In this document: positions 29,429 through 38,200 of the stretch, one piece after another
Numbering within the stretch: position 1 is the first letter of the stretch
Layout of the letters: each line of letters starts with the position of its first letter
Assembly (NCBI RefSeq): GCF_017302985.1
Contig: NZ_JAFIMU010000007.1
Coordinates: 992,001-1,056,000, forward strand
Reading direction: 5' to 3'
DNA: 64,000 bases
From: Corallococcus macrosporus
GTDB lineage: Bacteria > Myxococcota > Myxococcia > Myxococcales > Myxococcaceae
Translations under genes and position numbers: made by a program
The notes under the pieces: model-generated
Seen by the model: the letters and a program-made list of their open reading frames with translations, nothing else
Database searches by the model: none
What the model was told of the DNA's origin: nothing

Positions 29429-30295
29429 ATGTCCCAGACCTACCTTTCACTCACCGTGGATATCGCGGAGGAGTCCTCCGAGATCCTCCAGGACCTGCTC
29501 CATGAGGCCGGCGCCCTGGGCCTGGAGGTCCGCGACGCGGAGACGCCCACCATGCCGGGCGTGCGCGCGCCCACGAAGGGTGAGTCCATCGTCGTCGCCT
29601 ACTTCGAGGACCGCGAGGCGGCCGAGGAGGCTCGCGACGCGGTGGCGGAGAGCCACCCCACCGCGCGCCTGTCCCTGGACGAGCAGCCCCAGCAGGACTG
29701 GAGCAACGAGTGGAAGTCGCTCATCAAGTCCGTGCAGGTGGGCCGCCTGTGGGTGGGGCCGCCGTGGGACGCCGCGAACGCGCCGGAGGGCAAGCTGAAG
29801 GTCGTCATCGAGCCGAAGATGGCCTTCGGCACGGGGGACCACCCCACCACGTCGCTGTGTCTGGCGGCGGTGGATGACTTCATGTCCACGCACCCGGGCG
29901 CGAGCGTGCTGGACGTGGGCACCGGCACGGGCGTGCTCGCCATCGCGGCGAAGAAGCTGGGCGCGGGCCACGTGGTGGGCACCGACAACGACCCCACCTC
30001 CGTGGAGCTGGCCCAGGAGAACTGCGCCGACAACGGGACGCCCGACCTGGACATCTCCGGGCGCGAGCTGACGGAAGTGGCCGGCACCTTCGACCTGGTG
30101 CTCGCCAACATCCTGGCCAACACGCTGATCGAGCTGGCGCCCCTCATCGTCCCCAAGGCGAAGGACCGGCTGGTGCTGGCCGGCGTGCTCGCGCACCAGC
30201 GCGTGGACGTGGAGGCCGCGTACCGCAAGCTCGGGTGCACCGTGCTGGAGGGCGCGCAGCAGGGCGAGTGGGTGCGCATCGACTTGAAGCGCTAG
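29429..30295 (+). CDS. prmA: Ribosomal protein L11 methyltransferase
   Basis: A 288-residue PrmA-type methyltransferase that trimethylates ribosomal protein L11. The SAM-binding motif DVGTGTGVLAIAAKKLGA is at about 165, the PrmA-specific AFGTGDHPTT precedes it, and the post-I acidic motif lies in GTDNDPTSVELAQEN. The active-site loop LANILANTLIELAP is characteristic of PrmA. The N-terminal domain (about 1-60) is the L11-binding region. ATG at 29429 follows AAGGGG. Confidence 0.94.
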   Translation: MSQTYLSLTVDIAEESSEILQDLLHEAGALGLEVRDAETPTMPGVRAPTKGESIVVAYFEDREAAEEARDAVAESHPTARLSLDEQPQQDWSNEWKSLIKSVQVGRLWVGPPWDAANAPEGKLKVVIEPKMAFGTGDHPTTSLCLAAVDDFMSTHPGASVLDVGTGTGVLAIAAKKLGAGHVVGTDNDPTSVELAQENCADNGTPDLDISGRELTEVAGTFDLVLANILANTLIELAPLIVPKAKDRLVLAGVLAHQRVDVEAAYRKLGCTVLEGAQQGEWVRIDLKR

Positions 30296-30304
30296 AAACA
30301 AGAG

Positions 30305-30345
30305 GGGGTCGGGCCGCGAACGAGAACGCTCGCCAACCCGACCCC
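30305..30345 (+). terminator. Nested hairpin after prmA
   Basis: GGGGTCGGG (30305-30313) pairs with CCCGACCCC (30337-30345), enclosing a second small stem CGAG-AACG-CTCG (30321-30332). It begins 9 bases after the prmA stop. No T-run follows. It lies between prmA and the converging asparaginase gene, so it could serve either strand as a terminator or boundary. Confidence 0.5.
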
Positions 30346-30529
30346 ATCTGGACTCGCGAGGCTTTCCCCCTTGACGTCAGGACCTCGCGACTCCCGCCGT
30401 GTGCGGACAGGCATTGCAGTCCGCGTGCCCGCTGCCGTGCGCTGGGAGCCGCTGGGGGCAGCGGCCGGGCTGTAGCGGGGCGGGTTACGAGCGGCGTGGC
30501 GCCTGTGACCTTCCGCGCCACAGCAGGGC
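30346..30529. other. Intergenic region between prmA and the asparaginase gene
   Basis: These 184 bases sit between two converging genes. They include the palindromic CTCGCGAG and a TTGACGTCA sequence with no convincing -10 near it. Codon bias is absent on both strands and no RNA gene fold was recognised. Confidence 0.3.
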
Positions 30530-31543
30530 TCAGACGAACGCGAGGTTTCCGGCCGCGCGCAGGGAGCCCACGACTTCGTTGCGCGTGTTGAGGATGCGCG
30601 GCTCCGCGTGGTGCTCCAGGCCCGTCATGGGCAGGGACAGGCCCTGCGCTTCCGCGACGAGGCGCAGGACGGCGAGCAGCGCGGGCGGAGCGCAGCGGGC
30701 GTCGCCGTCCTCCACCTTGATGGCCACGCCCAGGCGGGCCCGGGGCAGCGCGGCGCAGTACACGCCCTCCGCGCCAATCTTCACCACGGCCTCGCCCCCG
30801 AACGCGGTCATCAGGTCCGTGCACGCGCGGCCCTTGCCGCCCACCAGCTCCGGGTGCGCGAGCATGGCTTCGCGCAGGCGGCGCGCGGCGGGCGCCTCCG
30901 AGACGCCGAAGCGGGCCCACGCGGTGGCCATGCCGCTGAGCGGCAGGCCGAAGCAGACGGCGAGGCAGCCATCCACGGCCTTCACCAGCGCGTCGCGCGG
31001 CAGGCCCGTCCACTTGGCGATCTCATCCTGGATGCGCTCCTGCACCGGGTGGCCGTCGCTGGCGTAGCCGTGCACGTCCCAGCCGTGGTGCCGGGCCAGC
31101 GCGAGCATCCCGGCGTGCTTGCCGGAGCAGTTGTTCCAGCGGGGCGTCATCACCACGCCTGCCTTCAGCGCCTCCTCCGCGACAGCAGGCGACAGCGGCG
31201 GGTGCGGACCGCACGCGAGGTCGCGCTCCTCGCAGCCGCACGCGCTCAGCATCTGCACCGCGAGGGCGCGGTGCACGGGCTCGCTGGAGTGGGACGCGCA
31301 CGCCAGCGCCAGCTCGCGCGGGCCGAAGCCATACCGGTCCGCCGCGCCGTCCTGCACCAGGGGCAGCGTCTGGAAGGGCTTCGCCGCCGAGCGCCAGAAG
31401 GTGACGCGCTCCGGGTCACCCGCGTACGCGACGCGCGTGCCCTCCGCGCTCACCACCGCGACGGACACGGTGTGGAGGGATTCGACGAAGCCGGAGCGGG
31501 TGGACTCGATGACGAGGGTGGTCATGGGCGTGGGGCGCGCCAT
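30530..31543 (-). CDS. L-asparaginase II (AnsA-like, PF06089 family)
   Basis: About 337 residues of the L-asparaginase II family that is distinct from both the AnsA/AnsB type and the plant Ntn type. Recognisable segments include VTFWRSAAKPFQTLPL, the SHSSEPVHR region and NNCSGKHAGMLALARH. The family hydrolyses asparagine to aspartate and ammonia. The start is uncertain: ATG at 31541-31543 (chosen) or 31523-31525; neither has a good ribosome site, and further N-terminal residues to 31603 look non-coding. It is divergent from rsmE. Confidence 0.85.
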   Translation of the reverse strand: MARPTPMTTLVIESTRSGFVESLHTVSVAVVSAEGTRVAYAGDPERVTFWRSAAKPFQTLPLVQDGAADRYGFGPRELALACASHSSEPVHRALAVQMLSACGCEERDLACGPHPPLSPAVAEEALKAGVVMTPRWNNCSGKHAGMLALARHHGWDVHGYASDGHPVQERIQDEIAKWTGLPRDALVKAVDGCLAVCFGLPLSGMATAWARFGVSEAPAARRLREAMLAHPELVGGKGRACTDLMTAFGGEAVVKIGAEGVYCAALPRARLGVAIKVEDGDARCAPPALLAVLRLVAEAQGLSLPMTGLEHHAEPRILNTRNEVVGSLRAAGNLAFV

Positions 31544-31646
31544 AGCAGGAACGGGACTTCGCCGGGCGCCCGGGGCGTGCGGAAAGGGAACCTCCGGACG
31601 CATGGAGGGTTATCCTCCGGGCGCCCTCCCCTTCAAGGAAGCCGCC

Positions 31647-32381
31647 GTGGTCCGCCTCTTCGTTCCCCTGCCCGACCCCGCACCCGCCGACGTGACGCTC
31701 ACGGGCGAGCGCCGCCACTACCTCGTCCACGTGCTGCGGCTGGAGGATGGCGACGCGCTGGAGGTGTTCGACGGCAAGGGCCGCGCCTTCGAGGCGCGCG
31801 TCACGGAGCTGGGCGCGGAGTCCGTGAAGCTGGTGCTGGGCACCGTGCGGGTGACGCCGCCCGCGCGTGAGATGAGCGTGCTCCAGGGGCTGCCCAAGGG
31901 GGACAAGCTGGAGCTGGTGCTGCAGAAGGGCACGGAGCTGGGCGCCACCGCGTTCCATCCGGTGGCCACGGCGCGCAGCGTGGTGAAGCTGGAGCCGAAG
32001 CGCGCCGAGGAGCGCACGCAGCGGTGGGCGAAGATCGTCGAGGAGGCTGCCCGGCAGTGCCGCCGTGATGACGTGCCGCAGGTGCACCCGCCCCGGCCGC
32101 TGCTGGACGCGGCGCGGTCGCTGACGCCGGGCACGCTCTTGCTGGTGCTGGATGAAGAGGAGTCCGCGGTGCCGCTGGGCGAGGCGTTCCGGAGCGTGGC
32201 GCCGGGGACTCCGGTGGCGCTGGTGATTGGTCCCGAGGGTGGGCTCGCGCGCGAGGAGGTGGACGGGCTGCGGGGGCTGGGGGCGCGGCCGGTGACGCTG
32301 GGCTCGCGCATCCTGCGCACGGAGACAGCGGCGCTCGCGGCGCTCGCGGTGATGCAGCACCTGGACGGGTCGCTCGGGTAG
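31647..32381 (+). CDS. rsmE: 16S rRNA (uracil1498-N3)-methyltransferase RsmE
   Basis: A 244-residue RsmE. The family N terminus (RLFVPLPD, then RRHYLVHVLRL), the SPOUT-fold knot residues VALVIGPEGGLAREEVD and the C-terminal LGSRILRTETAALAAL are all present. It methylates N3 of U1498 in 16S rRNA. The GTG at 31647-31649 with AAGGAA upstream gives the expected start; an in-frame ATG at 31602 would add 15 residues with no homology. It is the first gene of a plus-strand run. Confidence 0.92.
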   Translation: MVRLFVPLPDPAPADVTLTGERRHYLVHVLRLEDGDALEVFDGKGRAFEARVTELGAESVKLVLGTVRVTPPAREMSVLQGLPKGDKLELVLQKGTELGATAFHPVATARSVVKLEPKRAEERTQRWAKIVEEAARQCRRDDVPQVHPPRPLLDAARSLTPGTLLLVLDEEESAVPLGEAFRSVAPGTPVALVIGPEGGLAREEVDGLRGLGARPVTLGSRILRTETAALAALAVMQHLDGSLG

Positions 32382-32416
32382 CAGGCGGGCGGGCGGGCCC
32401 TCCTCGCACCCCAGGT

Positions 32417-32428
32417 CACGGATCCGTG
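32417..32428. repeat. Perfect 12-base palindrome between rsmE and the YeaQ-like gene
   Basis: CACGGATCCGTG at 32417-32428 is self-complementary. It may be a transcription factor site or part of a hairpin after rsmE. It lies about 63 bases before the next start codon. Confidence 0.35.
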
Positions 32429-32454
32429 TGGGCATTCCTACGTTTCTGCCATTC

Positions 32455-32471
32455 GGGACCTCGCGGGTCCC
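32455..32471. promoter_or_regulatory. Inverted repeat upstream of the GlsB/YeaQ-like gene
   Basis: GGGACC-TCGCG-GGTCCC at 32455-32471 has 6-base arms with a 5-base centre and lies 20 bases before the ATG, just upstream of the ribosome site. It could be an operator or an mRNA hairpin that limits translation. Confidence 0.4.
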
Positions 32472-32490
32472 TCACACGGGAGAGACTCTC

Positions 32491-32757
32491 ATGGGGATCA
32501 TCGCTTTCATCATCATCGGCCTCATCGCGGGCCTCATCGCTCGGGCCATCCTGCCGGGCAAGCAGAGCATGGGCCTGGTGGCCACGACCCTGCTGGGCAT
32601 GGTGGGCTCCCTGGTGGGCGGCCTCATCGGTTCGCTCTTCCAGCGTGACGGACGGCTGTTCGACCTGCACGCGTCGGGCATCATCATGTCGGTCGTAGGC
32701 TCGATCGTCGTGCTCCTCCTGGTCGGAGCAGCGGGACGGCGCCGCGTCCACGCCTAG
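32491..32757 (+). CDS. GlsB/YeaQ/YmgE-family stress membrane protein
   Basis: An 88-residue protein of the Transgly_assoc family. It has three hydrophobic helices rich in Gly (IIAFIIIGLIAGLIARAILPG, GLVATTLLGMVGSLVGGLIG, and IIMSVVGSIVVLLLVGA) and the characteristic AR-x-x-x-PG turn. Homologues are small inner-membrane proteins linked to general stress; their function is not settled. The ATG at 32491 has ACGGGAGAG upstream, and the previous residues from a frame at 32428 are disregarded. Two inverted repeats lie just upstream. Confidence 0.88.
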   Translation: MGIIAFIIIGLIAGLIARAILPGKQSMGLVATTLLGMVGSLVGGLIGSLFQRDGRLFDLHASGIIMSVVGSIVVLLLVGAAGRRRVHA

Positions 32758-32913
32758 CGTGAGACGCCCCACACGCACCGTCCCCAAAGGGATGGGCGTC
32801 CTGGCGCAGGCGAGCCCCTGACGGTTCCTCGGGCGAGGGACCAGCAGGGGCTTGTCCTTTTCTTGCTACAGGCCTGAATGCGGCCTTTCATGGCGACGGT
32901 TGTCCGCGTCACC

Positions 32914-32920
32914 GGGAGGA
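32914..32920 (+). promoter_or_regulatory. Strong ribosome site fixing a TTG start
   Basis: GGGAGGA ends 4 bases before the TTG at 32925. The first codons then read Met-Ser-Lys-Cys into the zinc ribbon, so this unusual start is well supported. Confidence 0.6.
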
Positions 32921-32924
32921 TCCG

Positions 32925-35177
32925 TTGTCCAAGTGCCTGAAGTGCGGCGCCTCGCTGCCGCCGGTCGGAGATTGCCCCGCTTGCGCCGCGAATGCCGCGC
33001 GCCCACCAGCGGTGGCCCCCGTCCCGAGCCTGCTTGACCGCGACATCCACATCGACCGCCGCAGGTCCGGGGACCGCGAGGCCCTGGGTGGCGACGCCAT
33101 CACCCTGAACAATGAACCGGTGGAGCCGGAGACGCTGCGCGGCACGCCGGCCTTCGCGATGGATCCGCCGCGCGGTCCCATCACGCCGCCGGGGATGACG
33201 CCTTCGGTCCGGCCGGGAACGGCGCCCGTTCCGCCCGCCGCGCCGCGAGCCGCCGCGCCCCGGCCTGCGCAGGCTCCGGCCGCCGCGCCGCGAGCCGCCG
33301 TGCCTCCGATGGATGGGCGCGCGGATGCGACGGTGCGTGCGCAGGCTCCGGCCGCCGATGCGACCGTGCGCGCGCCTGCTCCTCATGCGGATCCGTCGGC
33401 CCGCGCCGGTGTGTCCCATGCGGATCCGTCGGTCCGTGCATCCGCGGCCCATGCGGATCCGGCGGCCCGCGCTGCCGTGCCCCCTGCGGCCCGCGCGGAC
33501 ATGGCGGGTCGTGCACCTTCGTCCCCTGCGGATCCGTCGGCCCGCGCCGCCGTGCCCAACGCGGCCCGCGCCGTGGATCCGTCGGCCCGTGCTCCTGCGG
33601 CCCATGCGGATCCGGCTCGCGCAGCGGCGGCCCATGTGGACCCGGCGGCTCGTGCCGCGCAGCCCCCCGCGTCCCATGCGGATGCCACGATGCGCGCGGC
33701 TGCACCTGCGTCCCACGCGGATGCGACGATTCGCGCGGCGGCCCCTACGGCGCGCCCTGCCTCACCGCAGGCCGATGCAACGATTCGCGCGGCCGCGCCG
33801 CACGCTGAAGGCCAGGTGGCCCGCGCTCCCGCGCCGCACTCTGAAGGCCAGGTGGCTCGCGCTCCCGCGCCGCACGCTGAAGGCCAGGCGGTCCGAGCTC
33901 CTGCGCAGTACGCCGAAGGTCAGGCCGCTCGGGCTCCCGCGCCGCACGCTGAAGGCCAGGCAGCTCGGGCTCCCGCGCCGCACGCTGAAGGTCAGGCGGT
34001 CCGGGCCCCCGCGCCGCAGGCTCCCCGTGCGGCGGCGACGGCTCCCGTGCCTCCTCGCGCCACGCCTCCCGCTGGGACCGCTCCTTCCGGCGCCGTGCTT
34101 CCTCCGCGCCCCGCCGCACCGCCTCCGGCCGTGACACCGATGGCCCCCGTGCCTCCGCGCGCCGCCCCCACCGCGGCCCTGTCGGAGCCGGGCTTCCAGA
34201 ATCCGGGCGTCGCCGTGCCTCGTGCCGCGCAGCCGAACCCCATGGAGCCCCGCCCCGGCTCCGCGCCCACTCCGGCCTACGGTACGGAGCCGCACATTCC
34301 GCGCCCCCCGGCGCAGGCCGCCTCGGGTCCGTCGCGGGGCCTGCCTCGGATGGACGCGGCATCGCAGCCGGCCCCGGGGCTGCCCCGCATGGATGGCGCC
34401 TCGCAGGCGGCCCAGGGCTCGGGCCTTCCCCACCGGGAGTCCGCCTCCGGACCGTCGGCCGCCGAGCACTGGGATGCATCGCCGGCCCCCTCCGGCCTGC
34501 CGGTGATGGATGCTCGCCGGGACGCCGCTCCGGGCCTGCCTGTCATGGAGGAACCGGCCCACCTGCCCCCTCTGGAGACGCCGGCCTTCGCCACGTCCTC
34601 CGCGCCTGCCCCGGGAGTGTCCCGCATGGAAGCCTCGCCCTCCCCCGCCAGCCCCTCGAAGTCGAAGGTCTCCGCCCCCGCCGTGGCCCCGGTCCCGGCC
34701 CCCGGCGAGGTCCACGCGCGGCCCGCCTCGCTGTGGCGCCGGCTCCTGTCCTTCACCGTCGACACCGCGGCCATCAGCGCCGTGGCGGCGGCCTACATCA
34801 CCCTGGCCTCGTCGGTCGCGGGCGTGAAAGGCCCGCAGCCGGGGCTGACCGGGCTGGACGCGTTCGTCGCCTGGCTGCGCGCGATGCACAGCGTCCTCCT
34901 GCCGGGCATGGTCCTGATGCTGGTGCTCGCCACCGTGTACTGCGCGGTCGCGGCCTTCCTGTGGAATGGCCGGACCCTGGGACGGTTGCTCCTGGGCCTG
35001 CGGCTGGTGGACACCCACGGCATGGCGCCCACCCCGGGCAGGGCCATCTTCCGGGCGGTGCTTGCCGGGCTTTCCTTTGTTCTCTTCCTGGGCGGGTTCT
35101 GGATGGCGCTGTTCGACCGCCGCGGACAGACGCTCCATGACAAGCTGACGTCCACCTTCGTCGTCCAACCGAGCTGA
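32925..35177 (+). CDS. Zinc-ribbon / low-complexity / RDD-family membrane protein
   Basis: A 750-residue mosaic protein. An N-terminal zinc ribbon has Cys4, Cys7, Cys17 and Cys20. About 550 residues of Ala/Pro-rich sequence follow, including six tandem copies of a 12-residue unit (see the repeat entry) and an irregular series of HADPSARA-like units. The C-terminal 150 residues form an RDD domain: LWRRLLSFTVDTAAISAV, a hydrophobic helix LVLATVYCAVAAFLW, GRLLLGLRLVD, and a last helix LSFVLFLGGFWMALF. RDD proteins sit in the membrane, and some act in ion transport. TTG start at 32925. Function unknown. Confidence 0.85.
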   Translation: MSKCLKCGASLPPVGDCPACAANAARPPAVAPVPSLLDRDIHIDRRRSGDREALGGDAITLNNEPVEPETLRGTPAFAMDPPRGPITPPGMTPSVRPGTAPVPPAAPRAAAPRPAQAPAAAPRAAVPPMDGRADATVRAQAPAADATVRAPAPHADPSARAGVSHADPSVRASAAHADPAARAAVPPAARADMAGRAPSSPADPSARAAVPNAARAVDPSARAPAAHADPARAAAAHVDPAARAAQPPASHADATMRAAAPASHADATIRAAAPTARPASPQADATIRAAAPHAEGQVARAPAPHSEGQVARAPAPHAEGQAVRAPAQYAEGQAARAPAPHAEGQAARAPAPHAEGQAVRAPAPQAPRAAATAPVPPRATPPAGTAPSGAVLPPRPAAPPPAVTPMAPVPPRAAPTAALSEPGFQNPGVAVPRAAQPNPMEPRPGSAPTPAYGTEPHIPRPPAQAASGPSRGLPRMDAASQPAPGLPRMDGASQAAQGSGLPHRESASGPSAAEHWDASPAPSGLPVMDARRDAAPGLPVMEEPAHLPPLETPAFATSSAPAPGVSRMEASPSPASPSKSKVSAPAVAPVPAPGEVHARPASLWRRLLSFTVDTAAISAVAAAYITLASSVAGVKGPQPGLTGLDAFVAWLRAMHSVLLPGMVLMLVLATVYCAVAAFLWNGRTLGRLLLGLRLVDTHGMAPTPGRAIFRAVLAGLSFVLFLGGFWMALFDRRGQTLHDKLTSTFVVQPS
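33795..34010 (+). repeat. Six tandem copies of a 36-base coding repeat
   Basis: Six 36-base units in frame encode variants of APHAEGQxxRAP with few substitutions (one unit has QY for PH). The near-identity suggests recent expansion by slippage or recombination, so copy number may differ between strains. It is inside the linker of the RDD protein and is not a CRISPR array, as there are no spacers. Confidence 0.85.
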
Positions 35178-35227
35178 AACCGGCTCATTGTGCCTTGCGG
35201 CCGCGGCCGTAAGATGCCGCGGCCTTC

Positions 35228-38200
35228 ATGCCTTCGCGTCTTGCCCAGCACCTCGTCTCGCGCGCCCTCCTGACCCAGGAGCAGGCCGGGGAGTTGTTGC
35301 GTCTGCACCAGGCCCAGGGTGGCCACGTGGACACCGTGCTCCTGGAGCGCGGCCTCACCGAAGTGGACGTCCTCGCGATGCTGGGCGAGGTCTCCGGCTT
35401 CCGGCCCGTGAACCTGGTGGACTTCGAGCCCAACCTCGAGGTCGCCAGCTTCATCCCCCCGAAAATCGCCGAGCGCCTGAGCGTCGTTCCCCTGTCCCTG
35501 GACGGGAACACGCTGCACGTGGCGTGCGCCTACCCGGTGCCCAAGAAGGAGCTGGACGAAGTCGGCTTCCTCCTGGGCAAGCCGCTGGAGCTCTGGGTCG
35601 CCATCGAGCTGCGGGTGCGCGAGTGGATCTCCATCATCTACCGCCAGCCGCTGCCGCCCCGCTTCGTGCAGCTGGCGGACGCCGTCGCCCAGCAGGCCGG
35701 GGCGCTCACGCCGCCGCCTCCTCCGCCGCCGGATGACGAGTCCTCGATGTCGGTGGACATGGTGGAGCAACTGGCGCGCTCCGTGGCCCAGGAGCCCGTG
35801 CCCGCGGAGGCCCGTCCCGCCGCCTCGCGCGAGCCGGCGCCCGCGGACATCCCTCCGCCCGCGTACGTGCGCGAACCGCTGCGCCTGAACACCTCCGCGG
35901 GTCCGGTGACGACGGCCCGCGCGGTCCAGCGACCCACTCCGCCTCCGGCGCCCACCGACATCCCGCCTCCCGCGTACACGCGCGAGCCCCTGCGGCTGAA
36001 CATGCCGGGCACGCCCGCGCGCGCCACGCCTCCCACGCAGGCCCCGTCGGGTGCCGCCGCGCCGCCGACGCTCTATCCCCCGGGAGAGCGTCCCCTGCCG
36101 CAGCCGCCGGGCGTGCCGGTGCTGTTGCCCGTCGACGGCCACGCCGTACCGCAGGGCTCCGGACAGGGTGGCCGTCCGGCCGCGCCGGGTGCGTACGCCG
36201 CTCCGCCGCAGGCAGGCCGTCCCGGAACCACCGTGCAGGGCGCGTCCGCCACACCGGGGCCCGTGACTCAGGGCTTCGGAGGGCCAGGTCCCACCGCGCA
36301 GGGCACGGCGGGCCAGGGTTCCCGACCGGCTCCCAATGCGCAGGGCATTTCGCCGACGCAGGGCTTCGGTGGACCGGCCCCTACCGCGACGACGGTGCAG
36401 GGGGCCCGCCCGGGCACCACCGCGACCACGCAGACGGCACAGGGGGCCCGGCCAGGCACGGGTGCACAGGGTGCGTCCGCGCCGGGAGCCACCGCCCAGG
36501 GAGGCACCGCTTCCACGCAAGGCGCGTCCGTGCAGGGTGCCAACGCATCCGCGCAGGTCGCGGGTCGACCCGGCACTCCGCAGGGTGCATCCGCCCCGGG
36601 TTCGTTCACGTCGGGCACCTCGCAGGGTGCATCCGCCGCGGGCTCATTCACTTCGGGCACCTCGCAGGGTGCATCCGCTCCGGGCACGTTCACTTCGGGC
36701 CCTCCGCAGGGCGCATCCGCACCGGGTACCTTCCCGCAGGGCGCATCCGCCCCAGGCGCCTTCACTTCGGGCAACCCCGCGCAGGGCTCCTTCCCGCAGG
36801 GCGCATCCGCTCCGGGCGGCCAGAGCGCGCAGGGCGGATCCGCCGCTGCCAACCGCCCCGGCGCCCCCGCTCAGCCCCCGGGAGCCCGGCCCGCCGTGTG
36901 GCCTCCCGCGCCCGAGCAGCAGGCCCGCGCGGCGCAGACGGGCACGCCGACGCCGCCTCCCGTTCCCCCGTCTCCCCGGGGCGAGCCGTCGTTCATCATC
37001 TTCAGCAACCCCGCTTCCGCGCCGGGCGCGAACCGCCTCCGCGCGCCGGAGCCCGCGCCCGTGCCGGGTGCCTCCAGCGCTCCGGACGCCGCCGTGCCGG
37101 AGTGGACGCTGCCCCAGGCCCGGTCCGCGCTGCGTGAGGCGACGCGGGACCTGGACCGCCTGCTGGACGTGGCGCTGCGCTTCGGCCGCCGCACGTTCGA
37201 CTACGTGGCCGCCTTCGCCGTCGTGCGCGGCGCCGCCGGTGGCTGGGACGCGCGCGGCGAAGGCCTGGACGCGAACGCCCTGTCGCTCGTCTCCATCCCC
37301 CTGGACGCGAGCAGCGTCTTCCGCACCGTCGCCGTCACGCGCGGCAGCTACGCGGGCCCGCTGCCTCCGGACGCGCTCACGCGGCACTACCTGGAGCTCT
37401 TCGGCCGCCAGGCCCCGCGCACCGTCTTCCTGTACCCGGTGGAGGTGAAGGGCCGCCTCGTGGCCATCCTCTACGGCGACTGCGGCCAGAAGCCGATGAG
37501 CCAGCGCCGGCTGAGCGACTACATCCTGTTCTGCCAGGACCTCCCGGCCGCCTTCCAGGAGCTCATCCTCTTCCGCAAGCAGCGCGTGTCCGAGCTGCGC
37601 GCGCCCGAGGAGGACATCACCATCGACGTGGTCGTGCCGGGCTTCCCGGCTCCGGTGCCGCCCGCGCCCGCGCCCGCCGTGGTCGCGGGGCTCGGCTGGA
37701 ACCCCGTGTTCGGCCGCGGTGGCGTGGCCAACCTGGGCCGCGCCGCGTCCCTGCCTCCGCGCGTGCTGTCGCCGGAAGAACGCCCGCCCCCGGACTTCAC
37801 GCCCCTGCTGCGCCGGCTCACCGGTCCGGATGCGTCACAGCGCTCCAGCGCCATCGCGGAGCTGGCGCGTTCGCCGGAGGCCAGCGCCCGGGTGCTCGCG
37901 CAGCACTTCCCCGGTCCGACGGCCTGGAGCCGCCTGCCGGTCGTGGAGCTGCCGGAAGCGGACGAACTGGGTCCCATCCCCGCCGCACTGTCGCGCCTGG
38001 GCCGTCCCGCGGCCGTCGCGCTGGCGCCGCTGCTGGACTCGAACGACGCGGACACGCGTTATCTGGCGCTGCTCACCGCGGGCAACCTGCCCTACGCGGA
38101 GCTGGTGGACGGCGTGCTGCGCGGTCTGTTCGACATGGAACCGGACATCTCCAGCGCCGCGCGAGTGGCCGCAGCCGCCCTCAAGCACCTGCCGCGCCTG

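Noticed and set aside
30346..30529. A small RNA or tRNA in the gap after prmA
   Set aside because: No cloverleaf, CCA-compatible stem or other recognisable fold was found.
33795..34010. Regular 36-base repeat as a CRISPR array
   Set aside because: Units are contiguous and in frame, with no spacers and no cas genes.
33745..35168. Long minus-strand frames opposite the RDD protein
   Set aside because: They are shadows of the Ala/Pro-rich repeats; third-position bias lies on the plus strand.
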